Shown here piece by piece: positions 38,427-47,720 of a stretch of 64,000 nucleotides of DNA (position 1 is its first letter; every line of letters begins with the position of its first letter). This DNA comes from Rhodobacter sp. GTDB lineage: Bacteria; Pseudomonadota; Alphaproteobacteria; Rhodobacterales; Rhodobacteraceae. The stretch spans positions 21,673 to 85,672 of the forward strand of contig JAJEAY010000178.1 of NCBI GenBank assembly GCA_022824145.1, read 5' to 3'. The position numbers and the translations under genes were made by a program. The notes under the pieces are model-generated. The model was given only the letters and a program-made list of their open reading frames with translations. It was not told the DNA's origin and made no database searches.

Positions 38427-39218
38427 TCACGCAGCTGCAACCGCGCGCTTCGCCATGACCTTGATGAGGTTTGCGCGGTACTCAGCAGAGCCGTGCATAT
38501 CACTCAACAGATCTTCCGCAGACACATCGACTCCGTCAACGGCGTCAGCGGAGAAGTTCGCCGACAGCGCGGCTTCGAGACCGGCGTGACGGAACACCCC
38601 GTCCGACCCTGCGCCGGTAACCGCGACACGTACGCCGTCATTGGTCTTGGCAACGAAGACCCCGACCATGGCATAGCGCGACGCTGGATTCGGGAACTTG
38701 GCGTAAGCCGAGCGTTCAGCTTGCGGGAAGGATACGCTTGTGATGACTTCGCCTGTGTTCAGCGCCGTCTCGAAAAGACCGGTAAAGAAGTCGTCCGCAG
38801 CGATCTCCCGTCTGTTGGTCCTGACGGTTGCGCCAAGACCGAGGACTGCGGCCGGATAGTCGGCTGCAGGGTCATTGTTGGCGATCGAGCCGCCAATGGT
38901 CCCTCGGTGCCTGACAGCAGGATCGCCAATTCCGGCAGCGAGTGAGGCGACCGCCGGCGCATTGGACCGGACATTGGCGTCGCCCGCAACCTCCGCATGT
39001 GTCGTCATCGCACCGATCACCACGTCAGCGCCTGAGAGCGAGGCGCCGGACAGACCGGCGCCTGCAAGGCTGATCAGGTCTGACGGCTCAGCAAGGCGCT
39101 GCTTGATGGTCGGGAGAAGAGTCTGGCCGCCTGCAAGAAGCTGGCCATCCGCTGCTGACGCCAGTTTCGTGGCGGCGTCATCCGCCGAGGCGGAATTCTG
39201 AAAGTTCATTGCATACAT
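38427..39218 (-). CDS. coxM: CoxM-type FAD subunit of a molybdenum hydroxylase
   Basis: A 263-residue medium subunit of the xanthine-oxidase/CO-dehydrogenase family. FAD-binding motifs are AGGQTLLP (near residue 30) and TIGGSIANNDPAADYPA (near residue 107). It takes electrons from the [2Fe-2S] subunit. It is the last gene of coxG-S-L-M and ends just before a strong terminator. Confidence 0.93.
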   Translation of the reverse strand: MYAMNFQNSASADDAATKLASAADGQLLAGGQTLLPTIKQRLAEPSDLISLAGAGLSGASLSGADVVIGAMTTHAEVAGDANVRSNAPAVASLAAGIGDPAVRHRGTIGGSIANNDPAADYPAAVLGLGATVRTNRREIAADDFFTGLFETALNTGEVITSVSFPQAERSAYAKFPNPASRYAMVGVFVAKTNDGVRVAVTGAGSDGVFRHAGLEAALSANFSADAVDGVDVSAEDLLSDMHGSAEYRANLIKVMAKRAVAAA

Positions 39219-39232
39219 GTCGAGTACCTCCC

Positions 39233-41593
39233 TTACTCAGCTGCAATCGCGGAACTATTGGCTTGGATCGCGGACCAGACTGCTGCCGGTGTGGCTGGCA
39301 TCTCCAGATCCTCTGTTCCAATGGCATCAGTTATCGCGTTGATAATCGCAGGCGGCGAACCGATCGCACCCGCTTCCCCGCAGCCCTTGATGCCAAGCGG
39401 ATTGTTCGGACAGGCGGTCACGTTGTGCTCGATCTGGTAGCTCACCAGATCGTCGGCGCGTGGCATCGCATAGTCCATATAGGACGCCGTCAGCAGTTGG
39501 CCGTCGTCATCGTACACGACCTGCTCCATAAGCGCCTGGCCGACACCTTGAGCCACACCTCCGTGAACCTGCCCCTCCACGATCATCGGATTGATGAGCG
39601 TGCCGAAATCATCGGCGGCCACGAACCGGCAGAGCTCGACCGCGCCGGTTTCCGGGTCAACTTCGACTTCGGCGATATAGGTTCCGGCCGGGAAAGTGAA
39701 ATTCACCGGATCGTAAAAGGCGCCTTCTTTGAGTCCGGGTTCCATCCCTTCGGGCAGGTCATGGGCTGTATACGCGGCAAGACCGACCTCGTGCCAGCCC
39801 ATGCCCTTGTTGGTGCCCGGAACCTTCACCTGGCTGTCCTCGAAGACCAGTTCTTCCTCATTCGCATCAAGCTTGTGCGCGGCGATCTTGCGGACCTTGA
39901 CCTCCACCTTGTCCATAGCCTTGACAATGGCGGACATGCCGACGGCGCCTGAGCGGGATCCGTAGGTACCCATGCCGAACTGGACCTTGTCGGTGTCGCC
40001 ATGGACGATCGAGACACTCTCGATCGGAACCGAGAACCGTTCGGCCACGATCTGGGCGAATGTGGTTTCGTGTCCCTGGCCATGGCTGTGCGAACCCGTC
40101 AGGATCTCGATGGTCCCGACCGGATTTACCCGGACCTCGGCGGATTCCCAGAGACCAACGCCCGCTCCGAGTGAACCGACGGCGGCCGACGGCGCAATGC
40201 CGCAGGCTTCGATATAGGAGGAATAGCCCAGTCCCCGAAGCCTGCCGCGTGCCGCGGCTTCGGCTTTCCGTGCAGCGAATCCGGCAACATCGGCCGCCGC
40301 CTGGGCCTTGTCCATGTTGCCGGCGAAATCTCCGCAGTCATAGGCCATGATGACCGGTGTCTGATGCGGAAACTCCCCGATGAAGTTCCTGCGCCGGAGT
40401 TCGGCCGGATCCATGCCCATCTCGCGCGCCGCTTTTTCGATCATGCGCTCGATCAGGTAGCAGGCCTCCGGCCGGCCGGCCCCTCGATAGGCATCGACAG
40501 GAACCGTGTTGGTGTAGACCGCGCGCACGTTGCAGTGGATGTTGGCGATATCATACTGGCCCGAAAGCAGCGTGGCATAGAGATAGGTCGGCACCGCTGA
40601 TGAGAACAGCGACATGTAAGCGCCGAAATTCGCGATCGTATCGACCTTGAATCCGGTGATCCTGCCGTCGGAGTCAAATCCCATCTGTGCGGTTGTGATA
40701 TGGTCGCGGCCGTGGGCATCGGTCATGAAGGCTTCGGTCCGGGTCGACGTCCACTTAACGCTGCGGTTGGTCTTCATGGAAGCCCAGAGGCAGACGATCT
40801 CTTCCGGATAGATGTAGATCTTCGATCCAAAACCGCCTCCCACATCCGGCGCGATCACCCGTAGCTTGTGCTCGGGCGCGACCTGGTAAAAGGCTGAGAG
40901 CACGAGACGCGCGACATGCGGGTTCTGGCTTGTGGTGTAGAGCGTATAGTGATCCTCCGCTTCGTCAAAGGTGGCGACCGCCGAGCGGGGTTCCATTGGA
41001 TTGGGCGCCAGCCGGTTGTTCGCAAGCTCGATCGAGGTCACGTGGTCCGCTCCGGAAATTCCGGCGTCGGTTGCCGCCTGATCACCGATTTCCCAGTCAT
41101 AGATCAGGTTGCCTGGCGCATTCTCGTGAATCTGCGGCGCGGCGCTGTTCAGGGCGCTGCCCGTGGCGGCGACAGCAGGAAGTATTTCGTAATCCACAGC
41201 AACTGCTTCAGCCGCGGTGCGCACGGCCTCGTCCGACTCGCCGATCACAACCGCAACGGCGTCACCGACGTAGCGAACCTTTTCGGTCGCAAGCGCAGAC
41301 CAGGCGCCCATGTTCATCGGCGAACCATCCTTGGAAGTGATGGCCCAGCCACAGATCAGGTTGCCAATGCCGTCGCCGGCAAGTTCCGCACCGTCAAGGA
41401 CTGCGATGATTCCGGGCATGCCCGAGGCTTCGCTTTTGTCGATTCCCTTGACCAAAGCATGGGCATGGGGGCTGCGAACGAAGGCGGCATAGGCCTGGTT
41501 CTCGGCGCGTACGTCATCGGTATACTTGCCTTTGCCGGTGATGAAGCGCCTGTCTTCCTTCCGCTTTACGCGGGCTCCGATTCCTGTCGACAT
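39233..41593 (-). CDS. coxL: CoxL-type molybdopterin subunit, form II
   Basis: A 786-residue catalytic subunit. The active-site loop is AYRGAGR (residues 368-374). That is the form II signature, not the AYxCSFR loop of proven CO dehydrogenases. VGGGFGSKIYIYPEE and the catalytic glutamate in GCGEAG (Glu740) are present. Start 41593 is preceded by GAGGGAGAA; an in-frame ATG at 41653 would overlap coxS. Form II enzymes may oxidise CO poorly or use other substrates such as aldehydes or N-heterocycles, so the substrate is left open. Confidence 0.92.
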   Translation of the reverse strand: MSTGIGARVKRKEDRRFITGKGKYTDDVRAENQAYAAFVRSPHAHALVKGIDKSEASGMPGIIAVLDGAELAGDGIGNLICGWAITSKDGSPMNMGAWSALATEKVRYVGDAVAVVIGESDEAVRTAAEAVAVDYEILPAVAATGSALNSAAPQIHENAPGNLIYDWEIGDQAATDAGISGADHVTSIELANNRLAPNPMEPRSAVATFDEAEDHYTLYTTSQNPHVARLVLSAFYQVAPEHKLRVIAPDVGGGFGSKIYIYPEEIVCLWASMKTNRSVKWTSTRTEAFMTDAHGRDHITTAQMGFDSDGRITGFKVDTIANFGAYMSLFSSAVPTYLYATLLSGQYDIANIHCNVRAVYTNTVPVDAYRGAGRPEACYLIERMIEKAAREMGMDPAELRRRNFIGEFPHQTPVIMAYDCGDFAGNMDKAQAAADVAGFAARKAEAAARGRLRGLGYSSYIEACGIAPSAAVGSLGAGVGLWESAEVRVNPVGTIEILTGSHSHGQGHETTFAQIVAERFSVPIESVSIVHGDTDKVQFGMGTYGSRSGAVGMSAIVKAMDKVEVKVRKIAAHKLDANEEELVFEDSQVKVPGTNKGMGWHEVGLAAYTAHDLPEGMEPGLKEGAFYDPVNFTFPAGTYIAEVEVDPETGAVELCRFVAADDFGTLINPMIVEGQVHGGVAQGVGQALMEQVVYDDDGQLLTASYMDYAMPRADDLVSYQIEHNVTACPNNPLGIKGCGEAGAIGSPPAIINAITDAIGTEDLEMPATPAAVWSAIQANSSAIAAE

Positions 41594-41615
41594 CTCTGGA
41601 TTCTCCCTCGTCCGA

Positions 41616-42086
41616 TCACATTTCGCCAGCGGCCTGCTGGATGGACCTGACAATGTTGTGGTAGCCGGTGCAGCGGCAGATATTGCCTTCGAGCTCGTTG
41701 CGGATCGCGGCCTCTGTCAGTTCTTCGCCAGCCGCCCGGTAGCGGTTCACCATATCAATCCCTGACATGATCATGCCGGGTGTGCAGAAACCGCACTGCA
41801 GCCCGTGGTTGTCATTGAACGCCTGCTGCATCGGATGCAGGCCACTGTTCGAAACGCCTTCGATCGTTGTGACCTCAGTTCCGTCGGCTTCGGCCGCAAG
41901 CATGGTGCAGGCCTTGACCGCCTTGCCGTCCACGTGAACGACACAGGCGCCGCACTGCGAGGTGTCACAGCCGATATGTGTGCCGGTGAGCCTGAGGGTT
42001 TCGCGCAGGAAATCTGACAGGAGAGTCTCGCCGGGCACATCCCGGGCCACCTCCTTGCCGTTTACTTTCAGAATGATCGGGGTCAT
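41616..42086 (-). CDS. coxS: CoxS-type [2Fe-2S] subunit
   Basis: A 156-residue small subunit with two [2Fe-2S] sites. The plant-type ligands are [21 protein letters not shown]. The helical-domain ligands are CGFCTPGM and [11 protein letters not shown]. It passes electrons from the molybdopterin centre of CoxL to the FAD of CoxM. It lies 43 bases after coxG and 22 bases before coxL. Confidence 0.95.
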   Translation of the reverse strand: MTPIILKVNGKEVARDVPGETLLSDFLRETLRLTGTHIGCDTSQCGACVVHVDGKAVKACTMLAAEADGTEVTTIEGVSNSGLHPMQQAFNDNHGLQCGFCTPGMIMSGIDMVNRYRAAGEELTEAAIRNELEGNICRCTGYHNIVRSIQQAAGEM

Positions 42087-42129
42087 GTCTTACCTCCCAT
42101 TGATGCTGGATGCCGTGATTTTCATCCGG

Positions 42130-42672
42130 TTAGCCAAAGAGCCTCCTGAACCAGCTTTTTTTCGGTTCCTCGGCCGGAGCCGCAGGAGGTTCAGGCGGCT
42201 GTTCCTCGGAAGGAGCAGGGTCTGGGACTTCAGCGCCTTCGATCTCCTTCTGAAAACTCTCAAAGAACCGATCCGCCATCTTTCTGGCAAAACTGTCGAT
42301 GAGCCTGCTGCCGAGCTGGGCCAGCTTTCCTCCGACTCTTGCGTCGACGTCGTAAGCAATCTCCGTGCCGCCGTCTTTTTCCGTCAATCGAACGGTTGCG
42401 CCCCCCCGGCAGAAGCCGGCGGGCCCGCCGTTTCCTTCGCCTTCGAGCCTGACGGAATTTGGGGCATCGACTTCCGAAAGCGTGACGATGCCTTTGAAGG
42501 TGGCCTTGACAGGCCCGACCTTCTGCACAACGGTTGCATGGTACCCGTCTTCCAGAGAGCCCGTCAATTCCTTGCAGCCCGGGATGCAGGCCATCAGAAC
42601 CTGTGGATCGAGGAGACCGGCCCACACCTGCGGTTGCCTAGCCGCAATAACCCGCGATTCACTCATTTCCAT
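42130..42672 (-). CDS. coxG: CoxG family protein (SRPBCC fold, membrane-recruitment factor)
   Basis: A 180-residue protein. Residues about 1-145 form the CoxG START-like domain (VWAGLLDPQVLMACIPGCKEL; AEIAYD-like strand TEIAYDVDARVGGKLAQLGSRLID). A proline/glutamate-rich linker then leads to a short basic-aromatic tail (KKSWFRRLFG) suited to membrane contact. CoxG has been linked to anchoring CO dehydrogenase and quinone transfer. It heads the operon, whereas coxG is often last in cox clusters. Confidence 0.9.
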   Translation of the reverse strand: MEMSESRVIAARQPQVWAGLLDPQVLMACIPGCKELTGSLEDGYHATVVQKVGPVKATFKGIVTLSEVDAPNSVRLEGEGNGGPAGFCRGGATVRLTEKDGGTEIAYDVDARVGGKLAQLGSRLIDSFARKMADRFFESFQKEIEGAEVPDPAPSEEQPPEPPAAPAEEPKKSWFRRLFG

Positions 42673-42763
42673 CGCACGCCTCCTGTCTGCCTCAGTAGCT
42701 GGTCAAGCTGTAACGACTTTATTGCCGAGGTCCAAGGCAGGATATTCGACCAACGGCGTAATC

Positions 42764-43678
42764 TCATCTCTCGGGCGCGCCGTGGGTCAGGCCATATGAG
42801 GCGTAGATCGCCTCAATCCGCCCGTCTGAAAGTGCGGCGAACACGGCATCGTCCACTGAATAGGAGAGCGGACGGTAGGCGAAGTGAACGCCGACGCCAA
42901 GTGTCCACCTGCTCACGGCGAATCCCGGCAGCGGCGGCAGGTGCACGGCGAGTCCATCTGACAGGCCGTGCTCCAGCTGTGCGAGCGGACCCATGACTGC
43001 CATGACTTCACCCGCCGCGAGCGCGTTCATCGCTTCGGCTGCAGTCGGCAGGCGGCGGATGTTTCGGGACATCTGCCCACCGGCAAAACTTGAAAGATAG
43101 AAATCCGAGATCGAATCGTTTTCGACGGCGACGCTGTCATACCGGAAATAAGGCACGGTTGGCCCGCCGTCCGGATAGACCGCCTCGCGGTAGGCGATAG
43201 CGATTCTTTCGTCTGCATACTGTCCGGTGAACACCACCTGCTCGACGCGGCAGGTAAAGGCACTGTTGTAGGGTACCCGCATCATTACGTTTGAGACGCT
43301 GCCGCTTATGAGCGGACCCTTCCAGATGTTGTTCCTCAGATCGGCCTCGAGATTCTCGCCTGCGGCGACGAATTTGATTCGTGCCTCGACTCCGAAATCC
43401 CCGGCAATGAGCCGGGCGATCTCGACATCCACGCCTTTCGCCTGGCCCGCCTCTTCCCAGCTGTAGGGCGGGTTTTCCTCATAGACCGCAAAGGTCATGA
43501 ATCCACGATCCATGATCGTGTCGAGATCCTGCCCGACGATATCGCGGCTTGCGTTCTGAGGTTTTGGCTGCGGAATGTGGTCGGCGCAGGGGTCGGCGGC
43601 CCAGCCCGGCACGAAGGACGACGTGAACGCCAGCCCCGATGCCGCCAGAAACGCTAACGTTGCGAGTTGTCTCAGCAC
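42764..43678 (-). CDS. Quinoprotein-dehydrogenase-associated periplasmic binding protein (PedG/XoxJ-like)
   Basis: A 304-residue exported protein with a signal peptide ending near VPGWA. It has a type-2 solute-binding fold (DLDTIMDRGFMTFAVYEENPPYSWEEAGQAKGVDVEIARLI). Members of this family (TIGR03871-like, including XoxJ/MxaJ relatives) accompany PQQ dehydrogenases and are thought to help dehydrogenase maturation or cytochrome interaction rather than import. It lies seven bases after the PedF-like cytochrome gene on the same strand, repeating the pedF-pedG order. Confidence 0.8.
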   Translation of the reverse strand: MLRQLATLAFLAASGLAFTSSFVPGWAADPCADHIPQPKPQNASRDIVGQDLDTIMDRGFMTFAVYEENPPYSWEEAGQAKGVDVEIARLIAGDFGVEARIKFVAAGENLEADLRNNIWKGPLISGSVSNVMMRVPYNSAFTCRVEQVVFTGQYADERIAIAYREAVYPDGGPTVPYFRYDSVAVENDSISDFYLSSFAGGQMSRNIRRLPTAAEAMNALAAGEVMAVMGPLAQLEHGLSDGLAVHLPPLPGFAVSRWTLGVGVHFAYRPLSYSVDDAVFAALSDGRIEAIYASYGLTHGAPER

Positions 43679-43685
43679 CCCGACC

Positions 43686-44378
43686 TCAGTTGGCAGCGGA
43701 CAGGCCGATAGTCAGAACTTCGGCGGCGCGCGTGTAGTCTTTCGGGTCGGCTGCAAGGATATTGGCCGCGCGGTACGCTACGCTGTCGGCGATTGGGGCG
43801 CCGGAAAGCGTCACGATGCCTTCCGCGATCTCGGCTAGCCGGGCCTGTGTTCCGGAACCGTTCGCACCCTCCGGATTCGCTGCCCATTCCTTGAGTCGGT
43901 CACGGATGGCTTTCAGTTCGTCCGAGACTTCCTCCACTGCGTAATCGTCAGGCCGGGTTTCAATATAGGTTCGTATCGCCCATGCAGCTTTCTGGCCCAG
44001 CAGTTCTTCGTAGGCGGGCATCTTCGTGGCGCCGCTCTGCGTATAGCCATACCGAAACCGCTCCGCATACCATTCGTCGCCGTATTCCTCCGCCTCCAGA
44101 AACCTCAGATCGGGAGCCAGCCCACCGGAGATCGCTTCGAGCCCATGGCAGCGCGCGCAGTTCTGGTTGTAACCGGAGGCGCCGATCTCGACTGCCTTGG
44201 CCCAGACATCCTTTCCCGCCGCATCGGCGCGGTAAGGGTTTTCGATCAGCCATTCCTCGCCAATGTCCGGAAGCGCGTCTGTGTTGACCGGCTGGGGGGC
44301 CACGTCTCCGTGCGCGAACGCCGCGACCGAAAGATGGACAAGACTGATCGCCGCCAAGCTGGCTGTCCTGAAGACCAT
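43686..44378 (-). CDS. pedF: Cytochrome c-550, PedF type
   Basis: A 230-residue periplasmic mono-haem cytochrome c. Start 44378 gives a signal peptide ending AAFA, then HGDVAPQPVNT. The haem site is CARCH in GYNQNCARCHGLEAISGG, and KMPAYEE likely supplies the methionine ligand. The HGD-x-x-PQPV-x-T start and the GEEWL-x-x-NPYR segment are typical of PedF, the electron acceptor of quinoprotein ethanol dehydrogenases. It is divergent from the ABC binding-protein gene. Confidence 0.85.
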   Translation of the reverse strand: MVFRTASLAAISLVHLSVAAFAHGDVAPQPVNTDALPDIGEEWLIENPYRADAAGKDVWAKAVEIGASGYNQNCARCHGLEAISGGLAPDLRFLEAEEYGDEWYAERFRYGYTQSGATKMPAYEELLGQKAAWAIRTYIETRPDDYAVEEVSDELKAIRDRLKEWAANPEGANGSGTQARLAEIAEGIVTLSGAPIADSVAYRAANILAADPKDYTRAAEVLTIGLSAAN

Positions 44379-44535
44379 GTTGATTCCCCGTAGTTTCGCC
44401 GAACCGGACTTAAGCCAGCGCGGGCGACCGGGATATTGGACTTTGGTTCTACATTCCCGGTCGGTTGCGACCAAAGTACATGTTCCGGGCGATTGCCGCG
44501 ATAGCTATAACAGTGCCTCAAAGAGGAGGCAGCCA

Positions 44536-45708
44536 ATGCGCGGACTCGCAGTTCCGCTGATCATGTGTCTTTGGACTCCGGCTCAACCTGCGCAGGCCGC
44601 AGACATCATTGTGAACGTCACATATCTGCGCGTCGAGACGCCGGCTCCCCCGACTCTTTCCAATCTTGATCCAACACCGGATGATCTCGGTATCGCAGGC
44701 GCCAGGCTGGGCCGTGAAGACAATGCCACGACCGGACGGTTTCTCGGGCAGAAGCATGAACTCAATGTTGTTTCTCTTCCTCCCGACGGGGATGCGCTTG
44801 CGGCAGCGGCAGCGGCGCTGAACAGAAGCCCGTACCTGGTTCTGGATGCGCCGACCGACATCCTTATGGCCATCACGGACCTGCCAGAAGCAGGAGACGC
44901 GTTGCTGTTCAACGCGGGATCCGAGGACAACGCGCTCAGGCAGGGCAGCTGCCGTGCCAACCTGCTGCACTCGGCTGCATCGCTTTCCATGCGCGCGGAC
45001 GCATTGATGCAGTTCTTTGTCAAAAAACGGTGGACAGATCTGGTTATGGTCAGGGGTGTCTCAGATGAAGACACCGCGTTCGCCGAAGCGCTCCGAAACG
45101 CTGCCTTGAAGTTCGGACTGGAAATCCGTGATGAAGCGGTTTGGGAATTCGACGCTGACATGCGCCGCAACGCTGCGCAGGAAGTTCCAGTCTTCACGCA
45201 GGCATTCGGGGATTACGACGCACTTGTCGTGGCCGACGAGTCCCATGATTTCGGGCGTTACATTCTCTATAACACTTGGCATCCGCGTCCGGTTGCAGGG
45301 TCGGAAGGCCTGGCGCCGCTGGCGTGGTCGTCTGTGGTCGAGCAATGGGGCGCCGCCCAGCTGCAGTCGCGTTTCGCGGAATTGGCGGGGCGCGGCATGA
45401 AATCGAAAGACTATGCGTCCTGGGCCGCGGTTCGCACGGTCGGCGAGGCAGTTACTCGAACCGGCAGTGCGGATCCTGCGGTGCTCCGCGACTATATTCT
45501 TGGGCCTGAATTCGAACTTGCCGGGTTCAAGGGACGCCCCATGACCTATCGGAGCTGGAACGGGCAGCTTCGCCAACCGATCGCGCTCGTTCATCCCCGT
45601 GCCTTGGTCGCCCAGGCTCCGCTTGAGGGATTCCTGCACCGCGTGAGCGAGCTTGACACGCTTGGGGTCGATGAGCCGGAGTCCAATTGCAGTGTCTTTG
45701 GCCGCTAA
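44536..45708 (+). CDS. PQQ-pathway ABC substrate-binding protein (LutA/PedA-like)
   Basis: A 390-residue exported protein with AAGAGGAGG seven bases before the ATG and a signal peptide ending PAQA. It has a type-1 periplasmic-binding fold similar to branched-chain amino-acid receptors (VVADESHDFGRYILYNTW). It belongs to the group annotated with PQQ-dependent alcohol catabolism. In Methylorubrum and Pseudomonas, comparable genes (lut, pedA1A2BC) serve lanthanide uptake. That role is inferred here from neighbours, not shown. Confidence 0.75.
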   Translation: MRGLAVPLIMCLWTPAQPAQAADIIVNVTYLRVETPAPPTLSNLDPTPDDLGIAGARLGREDNATTGRFLGQKHELNVVSLPPDGDALAAAAAALNRSPYLVLDAPTDILMAITDLPEAGDALLFNAGSEDNALRQGSCRANLLHSAASLSMRADALMQFFVKKRWTDLVMVRGVSDEDTAFAEALRNAALKFGLEIRDEAVWEFDADMRRNAAQEVPVFTQAFGDYDALVVADESHDFGRYILYNTWHPRPVAGSEGLAPLAWSSVVEQWGAAQLQSRFAELAGRGMKSKDYASWAAVRTVGEAVTRTGSADPAVLRDYILGPEFELAGFKGRPMTYRSWNGQLRQPIALVHPRALVAQAPLEGFLHRVSELDTLGVDEPESNCSVFGR

Positions 45709-46304
45709 AACAGTCAAGGGCTTGAGCATGAGGGCCGATTGCTCGGGAACCTCCGTGTCCACTGCTGTGGCCGACGGCCTGTGTCTGCGCCAACTCCGCG
45801 TGACTCCGGGATGCCCTGAGCCGGAAATGGACCGGACATCGCCGTTCCAGCCAAAGTCAGCCGCTGAACCGCGGTGGAAGCGGGCGGTTGTGCTCTCCGA
45901 ACGGCAGCGCATTGGAACGCGCCGGAATCTCCGCGTTTCCGGAATGGTTCCGGTTCAGTTCAGGCGCCAGACATCCACTCGGATCCGGCTGGCCTTGCTG
46001 CATATCTCATTGATGCATGCCGATGCTGCCAACGCATATGCCCTGAAACGGCCCACGGCACTTCTCTTGAACGCATTCGCGGCAGCCCTCTGCGGAGGGA
46101 TTCAGGGATCGCGGAGCCAAGTCGGGGTCCTGAAGCTGGTCCCACCGGTTTCCCCTGTGGCCCGGTTAAGGCCCCGAAAGCGCCTGCCCGCAGCCAGCAA
46201 AGGTGCGAACTATGTTGACACGGATGCCGGGCAAGGCGGTCGGTTCCTTGCGCGCCCTTTGGCAGCGCCTCTGCCAGCCGGAACAATACTCTGAGGAGGA
46301 GCTC
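45709..46304. other. Leader of the propeller-acidic protein-ABC operon
   Basis: About 600 bases with no recognisable gene. The last 12 bases hold GAGGAGG before the propeller gene. A promoter is likely but I could not define one. Confidence 0.4.
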
Positions 46305-47258
46305 ATGATTCGCACTTCATTCCTTGCCGTTTTGCTCGCCCTTCCGGCTTCAGCGGCGGAAATCTGGGTCACAAATGAAAAGGACGATACGATCAGCGTG
46401 ATCGACATCGCGACACTGGAGGTAGTCCGCACCATTCCGACCGGCGAGCGGCCCCGCGGCATCACCTTCAGCAAGGACTACTCCAAAGTCTATATCTGCG
46501 CTTCGGACAGCGACGCTGTGCAGGTCATGGATCCCGTGACCGGAAAAATCCTGCACGACCTTCCTTCTGGCGAAGACCCGGAACAGTTCGTCCTTCACCC
46601 TGACGACAGGCACCTTTACATCGCGAATGAGGATGACGCGATCACCACCGTCGTCGATGTGGAAGAGCGCAAGGTCGTCGCCCAGATCGATGTGGGCATT
46701 GAGCCCGAGGGCATGGCGGTCTCACCGGACGGAAAGATTGCGATCACCACGTCCGAGACCACCAATATGGCGCATTGGATCGACACGGAGACAAACAAGC
46801 TCTTCGCCAACACCCTGGTAGACAGCCGGCCGCGCCATGCGGAGTTCGTCAAGGACGGCGCCGAACTCTGGGTAAGCGCTGAAATCGGCGGAACGATCAG
46901 CGTGTTCGATGTCGCCACACAGGCCGAGAAGGCAAAAATCGCTTTCGAAGTGCAGGGCGTTCACCCAGACCGCGTGCAGCCTGTGGGCTTTGAACTGACC
47001 GAAGGGGATACGCATGCCTTTGTGGCGCTCGGGCCGTCCAACCACGTCGCCGTTGTGAATGCCGATTCCTACGAGGTCGAGGACTATATCCTCGTCGGAC
47101 GCCGGGTATGGCACATGGCCTACTCAACCGACAAATCGCTCCTCTTCACCACTAACGGAGTTTCAGGCGACGTTACCGTGATCGACGTCGCCCGCCGCGA
47201 AGCAGTCAAGACCATCAAGGTAGGCCGTTTTCCTTGGGGTGCGGCGCTCAGACCATAA
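46305..47258 (+). CDS. YVTN-type beta-propeller protein, PQQ-pathway associated
   Basis: A 317-residue exported protein. GAGGAGG precedes ATG 46305 and a short signal peptide ends PASAAE. It holds about seven YVTN-like blades (EIWVTNEKDDTISVIDIATLEVV; HLYIANEDDAITTVVDV; LLFTTNGVSGDVTVIDV). Propellers of this group (TIGR03866-like) occur with PQQ alcohol dehydrogenases and in lut/ped clusters. Ligand or partner unknown. It begins a tight four-gene run: propeller, acidic protein, ATPase, permease. Confidence 0.82.
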   Translation: MIRTSFLAVLLALPASAAEIWVTNEKDDTISVIDIATLEVVRTIPTGERPRGITFSKDYSKVYICASDSDAVQVMDPVTGKILHDLPSGEDPEQFVLHPDDRHLYIANEDDAITTVVDVEERKVVAQIDVGIEPEGMAVSPDGKIAITTSETTNMAHWIDTETNKLFANTLVDSRPRHAEFVKDGAELWVSAEIGGTISVFDVATQAEKAKIAFEVQGVHPDRVQPVGFELTEGDTHAFVALGPSNHVAVVNADSYEVEDYILVGRRVWHMAYSTDKSLLFTTNGVSGDVTVIDVARREAVKTIKVGRFPWGAALRP

Positions 47259-47279
47259 GCAACAGGAAAGGAAAGTCAG

Positions 47280-47720
47280 ATGAAATTCACCAGACTCGCA
47301 GCGATTGTCGCTCTTGCCGCTACACCGGCCCTCGCGGACGATGATGACGACGGATTCGGCCTCGCTGGCATTCTTTCCGCGAAGAACAAGGAAGACCTTC
47401 CACCGATCACCCTCAGCGCCGGCGAACCCCTGGCCGAGGAAGACTGGGTTCTTGAGTCGGGCACCTATTACGAATTCGAAATCGAATCCGACGGCAGCCA
47501 GGAACTTGCCTTGGTCGGTCCCGAGTTCTTTCGTGCGATCTGGATCGACGAGATCGTCATAGAAGGACTTGAGATCCGCCCGCTGGGCCTTGACAGCGTC
47601 GAGTTCGATGAGGCAGGCACGATGGAGATCGGGTTCCTGGCAATCAAGCCGGGGAAGTACTATCTGAAAGTGCCCGGCAGCGACGGTGAGATCTATCGAC
47701 TGGATATTTCCATAGAGTGA
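47280..47720 (+). CDS. Small, highly acidic exported protein of the lut/ped-like operon
   Basis: A 146-residue protein. Residues 1-19 are a signal peptide (LAATPALA), and the mature form would begin with five aspartates (DDDDDGFGLAGI). By my count the mature part has about 31 acidic against 8 basic residues. The C-terminal half looks like a cupredoxin-like beta fold (YYEFEIESDGSQELALVGPEFF; FLAIKPGKYYLKVPGSDG), without the histidine-cysteine copper ligands. Its stop overlaps the ATPase GTG. A periplasmic binder of Ca or lanthanide ions is suggested by charge and context only. Confidence 0.8.
   Translation: MKFTRLAAIVALAATPALADDDDDGFGLAGILSAKNKEDLPPITLSAGEPLAEEDWVLESGTYYEFEIESDGSQELALVGPEFFRAIWIDEIVIEGLEIRPLGLDSVEFDEAGTMEIGFLAIKPGKYYLKVPGSDGEIYRLDISIE

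Noticed and set aside
38427-42672. Confirmed CO dehydrogenase
   Set aside because: The active-site loop is AYRGAGR, not AYxCSFR, so CO as substrate is not supported.
45653-46294. 213-residue frame before the propeller gene
   Set aside because: It overlaps the receptor gene in another frame and has an arginine-rich, non-homologous product.
47280-47720. Lanmodulin homologue
   Set aside because: No EF-hand loops; acidity alone does not make it lanmodulin.
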